This document shows positions 5,904-16,600 of a stretch of DNA of 26,567 nt, piece after piece; positions within the stretch are counted from its first letter, which is position 1, and every line of letters begins with the position of its first letter. Location: NCBI GenBank assembly GCA_937897645.1, contig CALCNV010000014.1, forward strand, positions 1 to 26,567, in the 5' to 3' direction. The DNA comes from an uncultured Lysobacteraceae bacterium (lineage in GTDB: Bacteria > Pseudomonadota > Gammaproteobacteria > Xanthomonadales > Xanthomonadaceae). The notes beneath the pieces are model-generated. The model searched no databases. It was not told the DNA's origin and saw only the letters and a list, made by a program, of their open reading frames with translations. A program made the translations under genes and the position numbers.

Positions 5904-7133
5904 TCACGGCTGCCGCGCATACCGCCAAGCCACCAGCAACCCAGTAAACAACAAGCCCGCCGCCAGGAACCAAGGCGCACCCGGGATATGCGCCGGCGCC
6001 CGGTCGCCGATGAACAAAGCAAACGTACTGGCGAACAGCATCGGCGCGAAGATACCGGCCAGGCTGACCAGGCTCGATAAAGCCCCTTGAATGCGACCCT
6101 GCACATCCGCGCCCACTTGCTGCGTGATCAGTGCCTGCGTCGCCGGCCCCGCCATGCCCCACAGCGCACTGATCGGAATGCCGACCAGGAACACCCAGCC
6201 CAACGGTGCGAAACCGTAGATCACGAAACCCGCTACGCCGCAGGCCAGGCCAAACAACAGCGCCCGGCGCTCGCCCATGCGCTTCACCAGCGGACCGATC
6301 AAGCCCGCCTGCACGATCACGCTGAACACACCGACCATAGCCAATACCCACGCCACCTCGCGCGGACCCCACTGGAACCGGTAATCCGCGAACAGCACGA
6401 ACACGCTCGGATACACGTAGTGCGCCATGTTGGCCAGCAACACCACTACCGCCAATCCGAACACCTGCGGATAGCGCTTCAGCAACATCATTGAACCGAA
6501 TGGATTCGCATGCGACCAATCGAAACGCGGCGCGCGTTTTTCCGGCGGCAGGGATTCCGGCAACACGAACCAGCCGTAGAGGAAATTCAGCAGCGCCAAC
6601 CCGGCGGCAAACCAGAACGGCAGGCGCAGGTCGATTTCACCCAGCAGGCCGCCCACCAGCGGGCCGATGATGAAACCCAATCCGAACGCGGCGCCGATCA
6701 TGCCGAACGCCTTGGCGCGTTTCTCAGGCGCAGTGATGTCGGCGATGTACGCATTCGCCGTGGTGAAGCTGGCCGAGGCGATGCCGGAGATGATGCGGCC
6801 CACCATCAACCACGGCAGCGAATTGGCCAGCGCCATGAAGATGAAATCCAGTCCCAGTCCCAGGCACGAGAGCAGGATGACGGGCCTGCGCCCGAATCGA
6901 TCGGACAGCGCGCCCTGCACCGGCGCACTGACGAACTGGATGGCGGCGAACACCGTGCCGAAGATGCCCACCCACACCGCCGCGTCGACAATGCTGCCAC
7001 CCACGAAGTCCTGCACCAGGTGCGGCAGCACCGGGATGATCAGGCCGAACGACAGCACGTCGATCAACACGGTGATGAAGATGAAGATCAGTGCAGCGCT
7101 ACGCGCCTTCACGGGTGGAATCGCTGCGTTCAC
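5904..7133 (-). CDS. MFS efflux transporter, TCR/Tet-like
   Basis: The 409-residue protein has the 12-helix plan of a major facilitator drug:proton antiporter. The loop after helix 2 carries motif A, SDRFGRRP (77-84). Helix 1 has the Asp within TVLIDVLSFGLIIPVLP, characteristic of TetA-like members, and helix 5 carries a motif C-like GLGFIIGPLVGG typical of exporters. A long central loop with ESLPPEKR divides the halves. The start is a GTG at 7133 with little Shine-Dalgarno; a second in-frame GTG is seven codons on. It follows the ychJ-like gene by 63 bases on the same strand and may be co-transcribed. The drug cannot be inferred, and similarity to TetA does not prove tetracycline resistance. 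Confidence 0.92.
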   Translation of the reverse strand: MNAAIPPVKARSAALIFIFITVLIDVLSFGLIIPVLPHLVQDFVGGSIVDAAVWVGIFGTVFAAIQFVSAPVQGALSDRFGRRPVILLSCLGLGLDFIFMALANSLPWLMVGRIISGIASASFTTANAYIADITAPEKRAKAFGMIGAAFGLGFIIGPLVGGLLGEIDLRLPFWFAAGLALLNFLYGWFVLPESLPPEKRAPRFDWSHANPFGSMMLLKRYPQVFGLAVVVLLANMAHYVYPSVFVLFADYRFQWGPREVAWVLAMVGVFSVIVQAGLIGPLVKRMGERRALLFGLACGVAGFVIYGFAPLGWVFLVGIPISALWGMAGPATQALITQQVGADVQGRIQGALSSLVSLAGIFAPMLFASTFALFIGDRAPAHIPGAPWFLAAGLLFTGLLVAWRYARQP

Positions 7134-7196
7134 GGTTGGACCAGGGGACAGGGGTGGCGCAGTTTAGCGGATTGAGTCCGGCATGCCGTCGCGGGG

Positions 7197-7589
7197 TCAG
7201 CGATGCTGTCCGTCCAAATAGAACCAGTGGCCCTGCTCATGCACGAAGCGGCTGCGCTCATGCAGGCGCATGGCGGATCCGCCGCCAACACGATAGCGGG
7301 CGATGAATTCGACCTCGGCGGTATCCGGTCCGGTGACCACATGCTGCTTCACGCTCAGGCCGAGCCAGGTCACGCGCGGATCCGCCGCTTTACTCTGATC
7401 TGATGCCGCAGGACGCGTACTCGCATGCCAACTGCCGTGCAGGTAGTCATCCAGGTTGAGCACGTAAGCGCTGTAGCGCGAGCGCATCAAGGCTTCCGCA
7501 GTGTTCGCAGGTGAACCCGCATGGAGCGGGCCGCAGCAGCGCGCATAGGCGCTGCCGGAGCCGCATGGACACTGCGAAATGCTGTCCAT
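7197..7589 (-). CDS. YchJ family protein with SEC-C zinc motif
   Basis: The 130 residues begin with MDSISQCPCGSGSAYARCC, the SEC-C pattern CxCx8CC that binds zinc, also found at the SecA C-terminus. A YchJ/UPF0225 domain of the NTF2-like fold follows (EALMRSRYSAYVL, then VEFIARYRV and HERSRFVHEQGHWFYLDG). The molecular function is not established. The first codon is ambiguous: the folE stop TGA is directly followed by GTG and then ATG. I start at the ATG at 7589; starting at GTG 7592 adds one residue. The abutting arrangement points to translational coupling with folE. Confidence 0.93.
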   Translation of the reverse strand: MDSISQCPCGSGSAYARCCGPLHAGSPANTAEALMRSRYSAYVLNLDDYLHGSWHASTRPAASDQSKAADPRVTWLGLSVKQHVVTGPDTAEVEFIARYRVGGGSAMRLHERSRFVHEQGHWFYLDGQHR

Positions 7590-7592
7590 CAC

Positions 7593-8201
7593 TCAGCGCT
7601 TGTTGTTGACCTCGATGAAGCGCAGGAACTCCGCGCGCGTGCGTGCATCTTCGCGGAAGCTGCCCAGCATCTTGGAAGTGACCATGCTGACGCCGCGCTT
7701 GTGGATGCCGCGCGTGGTCATGCATTCGTGCGCGCCTTCCACCACCACGCCCACGCCCAGCGGTTGCAACACATCCTGGATGCATTGGGCGATCTGCGCC
7801 GTCATCTTTTCCTGCACCTGGAACCGGCGCGCGTAGGTTTCCACCACGCGTGCCAGCTTGCTGATGCCGACAACCTTGCCGTCGGGCAGGTAGCCGACGT
7901 GGGCCTTGCCGATGATCGGCGCCATGTGGTGCTCGCAGTGGCTTTCGAATTCGATGTCGCGTAGCACGATCATTTCATCGTAGCCGGCGACTTCCTTGAA
8001 GGTGCGCTCCAGGAATTCGCGCGGATCGTCGTGGTAGCCGCTGTACCAGTCGCCATACGCCTCGACCACGCGCTTGGGCGTGTCCAGCAGGCCTTCGCGG
8101 GTGGGGTCTTCGCCGGCCCAGCTCAACAGCGTGCGCACGGCATCTTCGGCTTCGGCGCGGGTGACCGCGGGGTTGGCGGGGGTCTTGGTGGACTTGCTCA
8201 T
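7593..8201 (-). CDS. folE: GTP cyclohydrolase I
   Basis: FolE converts GTP to 7,8-dihydroneopterin triphosphate, the first step of tetrahydrofolate and tetrahydropterin synthesis. The 202-residue protein has the zinc and active-site set: Cys89 and His92 in SHCEHH, Cys160 in GAHECMTTRG, and the catalytic-type His91. LDTPKRVVEAY, GKAHVGYLP and SKLARVVETYARRFQVQEK are further signatures. The frame is open to 8261, but the ATG at 8201 has AAAGGAAA upstream and gives the family length. It lies 56 bases after recD on the same strand and abuts the ychJ-like gene. It could supply the pterin used by PhhA as well as folate. Confidence 0.97.
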   Translation of the reverse strand: MSKSTKTPANPAVTRAEAEDAVRTLLSWAGEDPTREGLLDTPKRVVEAYGDWYSGYHDDPREFLERTFKEVAGYDEMIVLRDIEFESHCEHHMAPIIGKAHVGYLPDGKVVGISKLARVVETYARRFQVQEKMTAQIAQCIQDVLQPLGVGVVVEGAHECMTTRGIHKRGVSMVTSKMLGSFREDARTRAEFLRFIEVNNKR

Positions 8202-8257
8202 GGGGCTGTTTTCCTTTGCAGGCGCGCATCGTAACCGACGGACTTGTCCAGAGCGCG

Positions 8258-10075
8258 TCAACGCAGGCGCATGGCCAGTCCGGAGATGCGCTCGACCCGG
8301 GATTGCAGGGTCTGGCGTAATGACTCAGCACTGGCGCAGACATGCACCTCGCGTCGTGCGCGGGTCAGGGCGGTGTAGACCAGTTCGCGTGACAACACCC
8401 GGCTGGGTTGCCGTGGCAGCTGCAGCCAGACGCTGTCGAATTCCGAGCCCTGCGCCTTGTGCACGGTCATGGCGAACGCGCTTTCGTGCGCGGGCAACGC
8501 GGACGGATGGAACGGGCGCGGGCCGTTTTCGGCATCGCCCGGGAACCACGCCAGCACCGCGCCCTCCGCGTTGCGCAGGCAGATGCCGATATCGCCGTTG
8601 AACAGGCGCTGGCGATGGCTGTTTTCGGTGACCAGCAGCAGGCGGCCGTGGAAATAGGCGGCACCACGGTTGCCGGCCAGGGCGTCCTCGATACGCGCAT
8701 TCAAAGCGCGGGCACCCTGCGGGCCTTCGCGCACGGCGGTCAGCAAGCGCAGGCGCGAGGCTTCGGCAAGGGCGAGGCGGGGGTCAACAATCTCTGCGAG
8801 CGCTCGCCAATGCGAGAGCAGGGCATCGCGCTGCGCCTGCAGCGGATCGAACAGGTTCTCGTGGAAATGCACGCCGGCCAGTTGTCCGCCACGCAGCAGG
8901 GCGAGCGCCGTGTCCGCATCGCCCTCGCGCACTGCCATCGCCAATGGAGCGAGATCCAGCGTCGATGCCTGCCGGTAGCCCCGACGCAAGCGGACATGAT
9001 GGCCGGACAAGGGCGTTCGTTGATCGTCGTAGGCCGTGTCGCGGTCATCGAGCAAAGGCGCGAGCGACGGAGGAATGACCCGCGCGTCGCCATCGCCGGC
9101 GGCCACCAGGATCGAGGACAACACGTCGCCCGCTTCCACCGAGGGCAACTGGTCTGGATCGCCCAGCAAGACCAGACGCGCGCCGGGCGGCACGGCGTCC
9201 ACCAGTTTGCACATCAGCGGCAGGTCGACCATTGAGGCTTCGTCCACCACCACGATATCGAAGGGCAACGGATTGTCCGCATCGAAACGGAAGCGCGGAC
9301 TGTCGGGAATGGTGCCAAGCAGGCGATGCAGGGTGCTGGCGTGTGCGGGCAGTGCATCCAACAGCGTTGCGTCCACGCCCGCCATGCCGCGCAGCTGCTC
9401 GACGGCATTGCGCAGGCTCTCCGCCATGCGCTCGGCGGCGCGACCGGTCGGCGCCGCCAGCGCAATGCGCGGGTGCGGCATGCCCGACGCGCGTGCCTGT
9501 GCAACCAGCAACAGCAAGAGGCGGGCGATGGTGGTGGTCTTGCCGGTGCCGGGACCGCCGGTAACCAGCAACAAGGAATGCAGCAACGCGACGGCCGCTG
9601 CCTGCGCCTGTCGATCATCACCGTCGCGCGCATGGGGGAAAAGTTTTTCGAACAAAGGCGCAAGCGACGCCACGTCGCTCGTAGCTGCAACTTGCGTCGC
9701 CATCTGCTGCAGTCGCAGCGCGAGCCGGAATTCGTATTCGCGGTAGCGACGCAGGTAGAGCAGGCCATTTTCCAGCACCAGCGGCATGGCGGTGGAAGCA
9801 GACCAGCCGGCTTCGGCCGGGTCGATCCAACGTGACGTGGCCAACGCATCCCGCCATTGATCGGCATCAGGCCAGTCGATCCCGCCCTCGACCAGCACGT
9901 GCGGACGCGCAGGGTCGAAGGCCGCGTGGCCCTGGCCCACGGCCAGCGAAGCAAGCGCCGCTGCGGCCAGCACCAGGTCCGGCGTGGCAGGATCCAGCTT
10001 GCGCAGGCTTTGCGCCAGCGCGTGGTCGATCACGCGCAAGCTGCCGCCGCGGAACAGGTCGTCGAGGAGGCTCAT
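8258..10075 (-). CDS. recD: Exodeoxyribonuclease V alpha subunit RecD
   Basis: RecD is the 5'-3' helicase motor of RecBCD, which processes double-strand ends for recombination and degrades foreign linear DNA. The 605-residue length is close to that of the Escherichia coli protein. Superfamily 1 motifs in order: Walker A GGPGTGKTT (173-181), VVDEASMVDLPLM with the Walker B DEA at 278-280, motif III GDPDQLPSVEAGDVL (305-319), RGYRQ, and the C-terminal FAMTVHKAQGSEFD and VYTALTRARREVHV. The ATG at 10075 overlaps the recB stop in ATGA, which decides the start although the frame is open upstream. It is the last gene of the recCBD unit. Confidence 0.97.
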   Translation of the reverse strand: MSLLDDLFRGGSLRVIDHALAQSLRKLDPATPDLVLAAAALASLAVGQGHAAFDPARPHVLVEGGIDWPDADQWRDALATSRWIDPAEAGWSASTAMPLVLENGLLYLRRYREYEFRLALRLQQMATQVAATSDVASLAPLFEKLFPHARDGDDRQAQAAAVALLHSLLLVTGGPGTGKTTTIARLLLLLVAQARASGMPHPRIALAAPTGRAAERMAESLRNAVEQLRGMAGVDATLLDALPAHASTLHRLLGTIPDSPRFRFDADNPLPFDIVVVDEASMVDLPLMCKLVDAVPPGARLVLLGDPDQLPSVEAGDVLSSILVAAGDGDARVIPPSLAPLLDDRDTAYDDQRTPLSGHHVRLRRGYRQASTLDLAPLAMAVREGDADTALALLRGGQLAGVHFHENLFDPLQAQRDALLSHWRALAEIVDPRLALAEASRLRLLTAVREGPQGARALNARIEDALAGNRGAAYFHGRLLLVTENSHRQRLFNGDIGICLRNAEGAVLAWFPGDAENGPRPFHPSALPAHESAFAMTVHKAQGSEFDSVWLQLPRQPSRVLSRELVYTALTRARREVHVCASAESLRQTLQSRVERISGLAMRLR

Positions 10076-13000
10076 GGCTTGCCTCCTGCGAACAGTGCAT
10101 CCAGTGCATCGACCAAGTCCGGGGAGGGCGTCCATGCGTGGATGCCGCTGGCGTTACCTCCAGTGGAATCGAGCCCGCGGCAGAACAGATAACGCACGCC
10201 ACCGAAGTCGCGCGCGTAGTCGTAGCCATCACCCAGGCGGAAGCGCAGCCAGCGATGCAGGGCGACGGTGTAGATCAAGGCCTGCAGGTCGTATTCGCTA
10301 TGAGCCATGGCTTGCGCGACGGCATTGGCGTCGTAGGCGGGCAGGCGGTTGGATTTGTAGTCGAGCAGGTACCAGCGTCCGTCGCGGTGGTAGGTCAGGT
10401 CGATTTTGCCGGTCATCAAGCCTTCCAGCTGCCGACGCAAGCCGAAGGCACGGCGGTCGCGGGCCACGCCGTGTGCGTGCAGGGTGGCGAGGATGGCTTC
10501 GACCGATGTCGGCTTCAGTGCGAAATGGAATTCAAGTTCGGCGCGCCGTTCGTCTGTCGGCAACTCGCACAAGCGGCCGCCTTCGGGCAGGGTAACGGTG
10601 AGCGTGCGGCCGATCAGCGAGACGAGTTCGGTGACGCCGTCGTCGATATCCGTCTCTGCATAGCCACCGGCAAGCAGGGCATCACGGAGTGGCACGTCCT
10701 GTCCGGCAGGCGGTGCGTCATTCTTCCAGCCCGACCATGCGTTGAAATCCACATGCTCCAGCGCATCGTGCAGCACGTTGCCGAAACGGCTGCCACTGAA
10801 GCGCGTATCGAAGACCGCCGCTGTCGCGGTGTCGTCGACGAGCAGGATCTCCGGTTCGTCACCTGCACCTTTCTCGTCGGCGTCGGCAGCAAGGCTCGCA
10901 GCATCCTCGCCCGCATCGGCCTTGCTCAACTGGGTGAAGCTGTAGACCCACCAGTCGCGTGGCACGTGACGTCTGGCGATTCGCGCAGGTGGGACGGCGC
11001 TGTCACGCGCGGGCGGCAGTCGTGGTGGCGGTGGTTCGGGCGCGCCTTCGACCAGCAGCACGTCAGCGTTGCCACGCAACGCATCAAGGCCACCTTCCAG
11101 CATCGATGCAAGCCGGCTGTCCTCAAAGCCTGCCACTTGCCCGGCGGCAACCCACAGCGCATGTTCGGCGCGGGTCAGGCCCACGTAAAGCAAACGTGCA
11201 TCTTCGGCATCGCTGGCGGCGCTGGCCAACTGGTTGGCAGTGACCCAATCGGCGGCGTCCTTGTCGAGCTTCCAGTGCAGCTGTCGGTGCCCGTCCTGGT
11301 GGATGACGTGATGGCTGCCACTGTTGGAACCACGCGTACCGATGCCGACAAAAGGCAGGTACACCAGCGGGTATTCCAAACCCTTGCTTTTGTGCAAGGT
11401 GATGACCTGCACGCGATGCGCATCCGATTCCAGACGCAACAGTTGCGTTTCATCGTTGGCATCGGCCAGCGCGACCTGCTGCTGCAACCAGTCAACCAGT
11501 CCCTGCATTCCCAATGCATGCGTGCTGGCCTGCTGCAGTTGTTCCGCAAGTTGCAGGTAGTTGGTCAGGCGGCGCTCTCCGTCGAACAGGCCCAGCAGGC
11601 GCTCGGCATGTTGCGCACAAAGATCGGCGACCAGCGCGAATGGGCCGCTTCGCTGCCAGCGCTCGCGCCATTCCAGCATGTGGCCCTGGTCGATGCGCAG
11701 TTGGTCGTTGTTGGCGAGGTCCGCTGCGACATCGAGTCGCGCTATGTCATTGGCATCACGTCCCAAGAGCACGGTGGACAAGGCGGCACGCAGGCGACCC
11801 TCATCGGCAGGTTGCGACACCGCCAGCAACAACAGGTGCAGTTCGACGGCCTCGTGGGTGGCGAACAGGCTCTGCTTGCCTGCAGCGATAGCCGGAATAC
11901 CCGCCAAAGCCAATGCCTGCCGGATGCGTGTCGCCTCGCGGTGGCTGCGCACCAGGACGGCGATATCACCGGGCTGAACGGGCTGGCCATCGATCAATGC
12001 GCTGCCATTGCGCGCTTCGGTCAACACACGATGGATATCAGCCACGCAGGCCGCAGTGGCCGCGGCGCGCGAACTGTCTGCGCGCGGTTTGTCGGTGTGA
12101 CTGTGCAGCATGCGCAGGGTCAGTGCTGGCGCAGGAAGTCCGCCGCGCGTGTAATCGGCATCGCTGCGTCGATCACCGGGATTCACTTCCACGAACTGGA
12201 TGCCTGCTTCCACGAAGGCCTGTTCGCCGGCGTTGGCGTACAGCGCCTCGATGGCGCGCAGTACGCTGGGACGTGAACGGAAATTATGGTCCAGCGCGGG
12301 CGCGGTCTCGGCATGCGCCCGCGCCCGCAGATAGGTCTGCACGTCACCACCACGGAAACCGTAGATGGCCTGCTTGGGGTCGCCGATCAGGAACAGCGCC
12401 GGCGACGCGCCCGCGTCACGGGCTTCGGGCGAAGCACCAAACACGCAGCGGAAGATATTCCACTGGCGTTCGTCGGTGTCCTGGAATTCATCCACCAAGG
12501 CAAAACGGTATTGCGCGCGCAACTGCGCGACCAGGCGCTGGCGCTGCGGACTTTCCAGTGCATCGGCCACACCGTCTATCAGGTCGTCGTAGGTCTGCAA
12601 CCGTCGCTGTTGCTTGAGCAATGCCAGCCGTTGGCGTGCTTCATCGCGAATCGAATGCAGCAGCGCGATGGCCTGCGACCGGCGCCATGCCGCAAGCGCA
12701 ACCTGCAGTTCAACATGGTCGGCAATCAGCGGCTGCAGTGCCGACACGGGCGCCTTGCCTGCGTGGGCCTTGTTGGTCCTGGCGTTGAGCGCCTGCAGGG
12801 TGAGCCTGCTGATGCGTTCGTCCAACTCAAGCTGCGGATCAGGCTGCTGCGCCCATTGCTGCAACTGCTGGCCCAGTGCTTTTATCCAGTCGTCCTTGTA
12901 GTAGGTTTTGTTGAGCACGCCACCCGCGACGGCCGCCAGCAGGGCGTTGAAGTATTCCTCGCCATGCAAGCGGATGCCGGCAGCCAGTGCTTGCGCCACC

Positions 13001-13677
13001 GCAACCCGGCGTGGGCGTGGATCTTCGAGTTCGTATTCAACCGGCACGGGAAAAAGCGGTAGCGGACCGGCCAGCACGGCCAGCGATTGCACCAGCGCCT
13101 TGGGTGAACGCCATAGACAAAGCAGCGCATCCAGTGAATCATCATTGCTGGCATGGTGGCGCCAGAGGTCGGCGGCGACTTCCTCATGCAGTGCACGGGT
13201 ATTGGTCAGTAGTTCCGGCACCGCGAACCCATGGCCGATTTCAAGCGCATGCTCGGACAATACGCGCGCGCAGAACCCATGGATCGTGAAGATGGAAGCA
13301 AGGTCCATTTCTTCGGCGGCAATGCGCAGGCGTCGCGAAAGCGACTGCGGCGACTCGCCGCTATCGTCAAGATGGCGGCGAAGGATGACGCGGGTCAACA
13401 CCGTTTCATTGTCGTCATCGCTGCCGCCGCCTGTTGCGACCAGGCCTGCGGCCAGCAACAGGCGCTCACGGATGCGCTTGCGCAGTTCCTGCGTGGCGGC
13501 TTCGGTGAACGTCACGACCAGGACCTGGCCAATGCGCAATTCGCGCTCGACCACCAGCCGGGTGAACAGCGTGGCCAAGGTGAAGGTCTTGCCGGTACCA
13601 GCACTGGCTTCTATCAGGCGCACGCCTTCCAGTGGCAACGAAAGATAGGGATTGTCGGCGGGTGTCATCGCGGTCAT
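10072..13677 (-). CDS. recB: Exodeoxyribonuclease V beta subunit RecB
   Basis: RecB is the 3'-5' helicase and nuclease subunit of RecBCD. The 1201 residues have a UvrD-type helicase with Walker A EASAGTGKTFTL (23-34), LVDEFQDTDERQW, GDPKQAIYGFRGGD, VQVITLHKSKGLEYPLVYLP and LLYVGLTRAEHALWVA. The C-terminal PD-(D/E)XK nuclease is complete in its core: Asp1093 in GKIDL, and Asp1106 and Lys1108 in LDYKSN. An acidic, variable linker precedes the nuclease. The start ATG at 13677 overlaps the recC stop as ATGA; Met4 is an alternative. Unlike enterobacteria there is no ptrA-like protease gene between recC and recB. Confidence 0.97.
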   Translation of the reverse strand: MTAMTPADNPYLSLPLEGVRLIEASAGTGKTFTLATLFTRLVVERELRIGQVLVVTFTEAATQELRKRIRERLLLAAGLVATGGGSDDDNETVLTRVILRRHLDDSGESPQSLSRRLRIAAEEMDLASIFTIHGFCARVLSEHALEIGHGFAVPELLTNTRALHEEVAADLWRHHASNDDSLDALLCLWRSPKALVQSLAVLAGPLPLFPVPVEYELEDPRPRRVAVAQALAAGIRLHGEEYFNALLAAVAGGVLNKTYYKDDWIKALGQQLQQWAQQPDPQLELDERISRLTLQALNARTNKAHAGKAPVSALQPLIADHVELQVALAAWRRSQAIALLHSIRDEARQRLALLKQQRRLQTYDDLIDGVADALESPQRQRLVAQLRAQYRFALVDEFQDTDERQWNIFRCVFGASPEARDAGASPALFLIGDPKQAIYGFRGGDVQTYLRARAHAETAPALDHNFRSRPSVLRAIEALYANAGEQAFVEAGIQFVEVNPGDRRSDADYTRGGLPAPALTLRMLHSHTDKPRADSSRAAATAACVADIHRVLTEARNGSALIDGQPVQPGDIAVLVRSHREATRIRQALALAGIPAIAAGKQSLFATHEAVELHLLLLAVSQPADEGRLRAALSTVLLGRDANDIARLDVAADLANNDQLRIDQGHMLEWRERWQRSGPFALVADLCAQHAERLLGLFDGERRLTNYLQLAEQLQQASTHALGMQGLVDWLQQQVALADANDETQLLRLESDAHRVQVITLHKSKGLEYPLVYLPFVGIGTRGSNSGSHHVIHQDGHRQLHWKLDKDAADWVTANQLASAASDAEDARLLYVGLTRAEHALWVAAGQVAGFEDSRLASMLEGGLDALRGNADVLLVEGAPEPPPPRLPPARDSAVPPARIARRHVPRDWWVYSFTQLSKADAGEDAASLAADADEKGAGDEPEILLVDDTATAAVFDTRFSGSRFGNVLHDALEHVDFNAWSGWKNDAPPAGQDVPLRDALLAGGYAETDIDDGVTELVSLIGRTLTVTLPEGGRLCELPTDERRAELEFHFALKPTSVEAILATLHAHGVARDRRAFGLRRQLEGLMTGKIDLTYHRDGRWYLLDYKSNRLPAYDANAVAQAMAHSEYDLQALIYTVALHRWLRFRLGDGYDYARDFGGVRYLFCRGLDSTGGNASGIHAWTPSPDLVDALDALFAGGKP

Positions 13678-16600
13678 GCGTGCAGCAACTCCTCAAAGGC
13701 CACCAGCGCATTGCCATGACAGACCGCTTCAAAAATGCGATGGCTGTTATGTGCGAATTCGGCATAGCCTTCGGTCGTGGCAAGCGGATCGCGACCCCTG
13801 AATGCCAAGGCGATGGAAGCGTTGGCGCTTTCGGCGAAGTCGGAAAATTCATTGCCGTACCACTTCGCCTGCGCTGCGGACTCGGCGCGCTCGGGATTGG
13901 CGGTGTAGATCGCCCAGCCGGTATAGGGCGCGAATGGCAGGGGCGTACACATGCCCTGGGTGCGCATCTGCAACAGCATGCGCAATGCCGCTCTCGCTTT
14001 TTCCTGGGCTAATGGTTCCGAAACACGCAAGTCCGCGCGGTCTTCGTCCTTGTCCTGACCGGCCAGCACCACCAGCGGCAGGTTCGCGCCCGCGGCATTG
14101 GCCAGCAACCATTCCAGTCCGAAACGGATGGCGGCATTGCCGCTTAACTTGCCGGGACGCAGGCGCGCGATACCGTGTGGATGTATGCCCTGCACGCGAC
14201 CGTGCAATTGCAAGCCGTCTATTTCGACTGCAAACGGAAGTGACGTCGCCGCCGAGCCTTCCGCCCACGCGGCATAGGCCGCCGCATACGGACGCAATGT
14301 GGCCTGCAGCTGGCGCAATGCGCGCTGCCCCAAGGCACCCGAAGGCAACAGCGCGCGTGCACGCATGCGCTCGTACAGGTCGTCGGTGTCGCCTGCCAGC
14401 TGTGCTTCCAGAGCGGCCTGTTGCAGATGTGATTTCAGCAGTGCCCCTTCCATTTGTAGTGGCTCAACGTCATCGCCGTCGTCTTCAACGCTTGGCAGGC
14501 GCAAGCCAAGGCGTTGTGACAGGAACTGCCCGGCCGGATCAAGCAGGAAGCGACGTAGTGCGTCGAGGTTCAGCGATTCGGATTCTTCTTTTTCTTCGAC
14601 GGATGCAATGTCGGGCAGAGAACTTTCCACCCAGGGCGCCAGCGAATGACGCGCGTGGCCGAGTGATGCGGCGGCGGATCGCCATTCACTGCGATAACTA
14701 AAGCGCCGCGACTCATCGCCTTCGCCAAACGCCGCGGCGGCGAAGGGTTGCAGAGGATGAGGCACAACTAGGGCCTTTGCGGCTTCAGCCGGTTGCGCAT
14801 GGTATTGCGCGGAGGCATCGATCAATTCGGACACCAGCACCGACGGCTCGCGCACGCTGCCATCGCGCGGGTCCGCGCCTAGGTAGCTCAGGTAGAACAC
14901 GTCCGAGGCGGCGGTGAACAGCTGCAGGAACAGGTAGCGGTCGTCTTCACGCAACGAACGATCACCGTGGCGGCGTTTGCTTGTTCCCAGCTCCGCAGTC
15001 AACTGGTTGAGACCGGCGACCGGATCACGGCGCGGATAGTCGCCGTCGTTCATGCCGAGCACGCAGATCGCGCGGAACGGCAACAAGCGCATCGGAACCA
15101 TGCGCCCGAAACTCACGCCGCCGGTCAACAGCGGTGCGCGCGTGTCGGCTTCGGCCAGTGCGGTGGCGAAATGCGCGCGCACCACTTCCGGCGGTACCGG
15201 CTGTTCGAAGCCGGCGCGTCGCGCGGCGTCGGCGAAGCCTTCGATGCTGGTGCGCAGGCGTTCCAGCGCACGCTGGTCGGCCAGCGACTGTGGCGGTTGC
15301 GGCAGGACTGCGGCCAGCAAACCCAGCAGGCGTTCGCGCCATTGCGCCGGCGTCATGCGTTCGCCCAGCACGCGCTCGTGGCGGGCGAGTACGCGCAGCA
15401 GGCGGATCAGCGCATCCAGGGCAAGCACAGCGTTGCCTTCCAGACCTGGCCACGGCGCAACGCCGGCGATGTCGCCTTCGTCGCCACTGGCGTGACCCAA
15501 CAACAGCCGATCGAGCGCGAAAGCCCAGGTATAGGCATCGTCGCGCGGTGCCTGGTGGCGTTCGCGATGACCGGCGTCGATGCCCCAGCGCGCGCCGGCC
15601 GCGGACAACCAGCCGTGCAAGCGCTCCAGTGCGGGCGCATCCAATCCTGCCGCCGTGGCGATTGGCGCGCAGGCCAGCAGGTCGAGGATTTCGTTGAGTC
15701 CAAATCGCGACACCGGCAAGCCGAGCAGGTGCAGGAAGACTTCGGCGAGGGGTTCACTGGCGAGCGGACTGGTGTCGGCCAGCGCATACGGAATGAACTC
15801 CGGCGTGCCGGCCACGCCGCCGAACACGGCTTCGATATAGGGCGCGTACGGATCGATATCCGGCGCGAGCACGGCGATCTCGCGTGCCTGCAGCGGCGGA
15901 TCGAAACGCGGGTCTTCCAGCAGTCCACGCAACTGGTCGTGCAGCACCTGCACTTCGCGCAAGCGCGTGTGGCAGGCATGTACCTGCAGGCTGGGATCAT
16001 GCAGGTCGATGGCATCGCGCCACGGAGTCGATGGCGACGCACGCCGATGCAGCAGGTCGCGCTGCAGGCGTTGCAGCAGGCGGTCGTGTTCGGGGTGGTC
16101 GTCTTCGCCCTGTTCCGGATCAGCGTAAGCGGCGATTTCACCGGACGGATGCACCACTTCGTAGCTGCCGAGCACGGCGACGAAATCGCGACCCGCGGCA
16201 CCCCAGGCTTCCAGCAGCGGGTTCTCGGGTTCGTCCCGCGAGAATGGGTCCTGTTGCTCCGCACGCAGCTTCTCGCCCAACGTCTGCAGGTCGCCCCAGT
16301 ACGAGCGCGTGGGCGTCGGCATGTAGAAATGCATCACGCCGACGCGCGCCTGGGTGGCGATGACGCGCAGCACGTCCGGCGACACATTGAGCGTGCCAAA
16401 GGCGAACAGGCGCGACGGCAGTCCAACGGGCAAGGCGGCATTGCCGTCGACGGCGCTGAACCTCGACAGGTAGTCGTCGATGCGACGCGCACGGTGCGCC
16501 TTGCCACCGGCGATGCGACGCCACAGCACGGCCTGCGGATCGCGTGGGGCCTGGCCGGCTTCCCAACCCAGCAGCCAGTCGCGGCGCCAGGCCTGGTATT

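Noticed and set aside
5904..7133. Specific tetracycline resistance gene
   Set aside because: The protein is TetA-like in family only; chromosomal TCR/Tet members often have other substrates.
9832..12276. Open frame of 814 codons on the plus strand
   Set aside because: It is antisense to recD and recB, whose motifs are unmistakable. Long antisense frames are common in GC-rich DNA, and the product has no recognisable domain.
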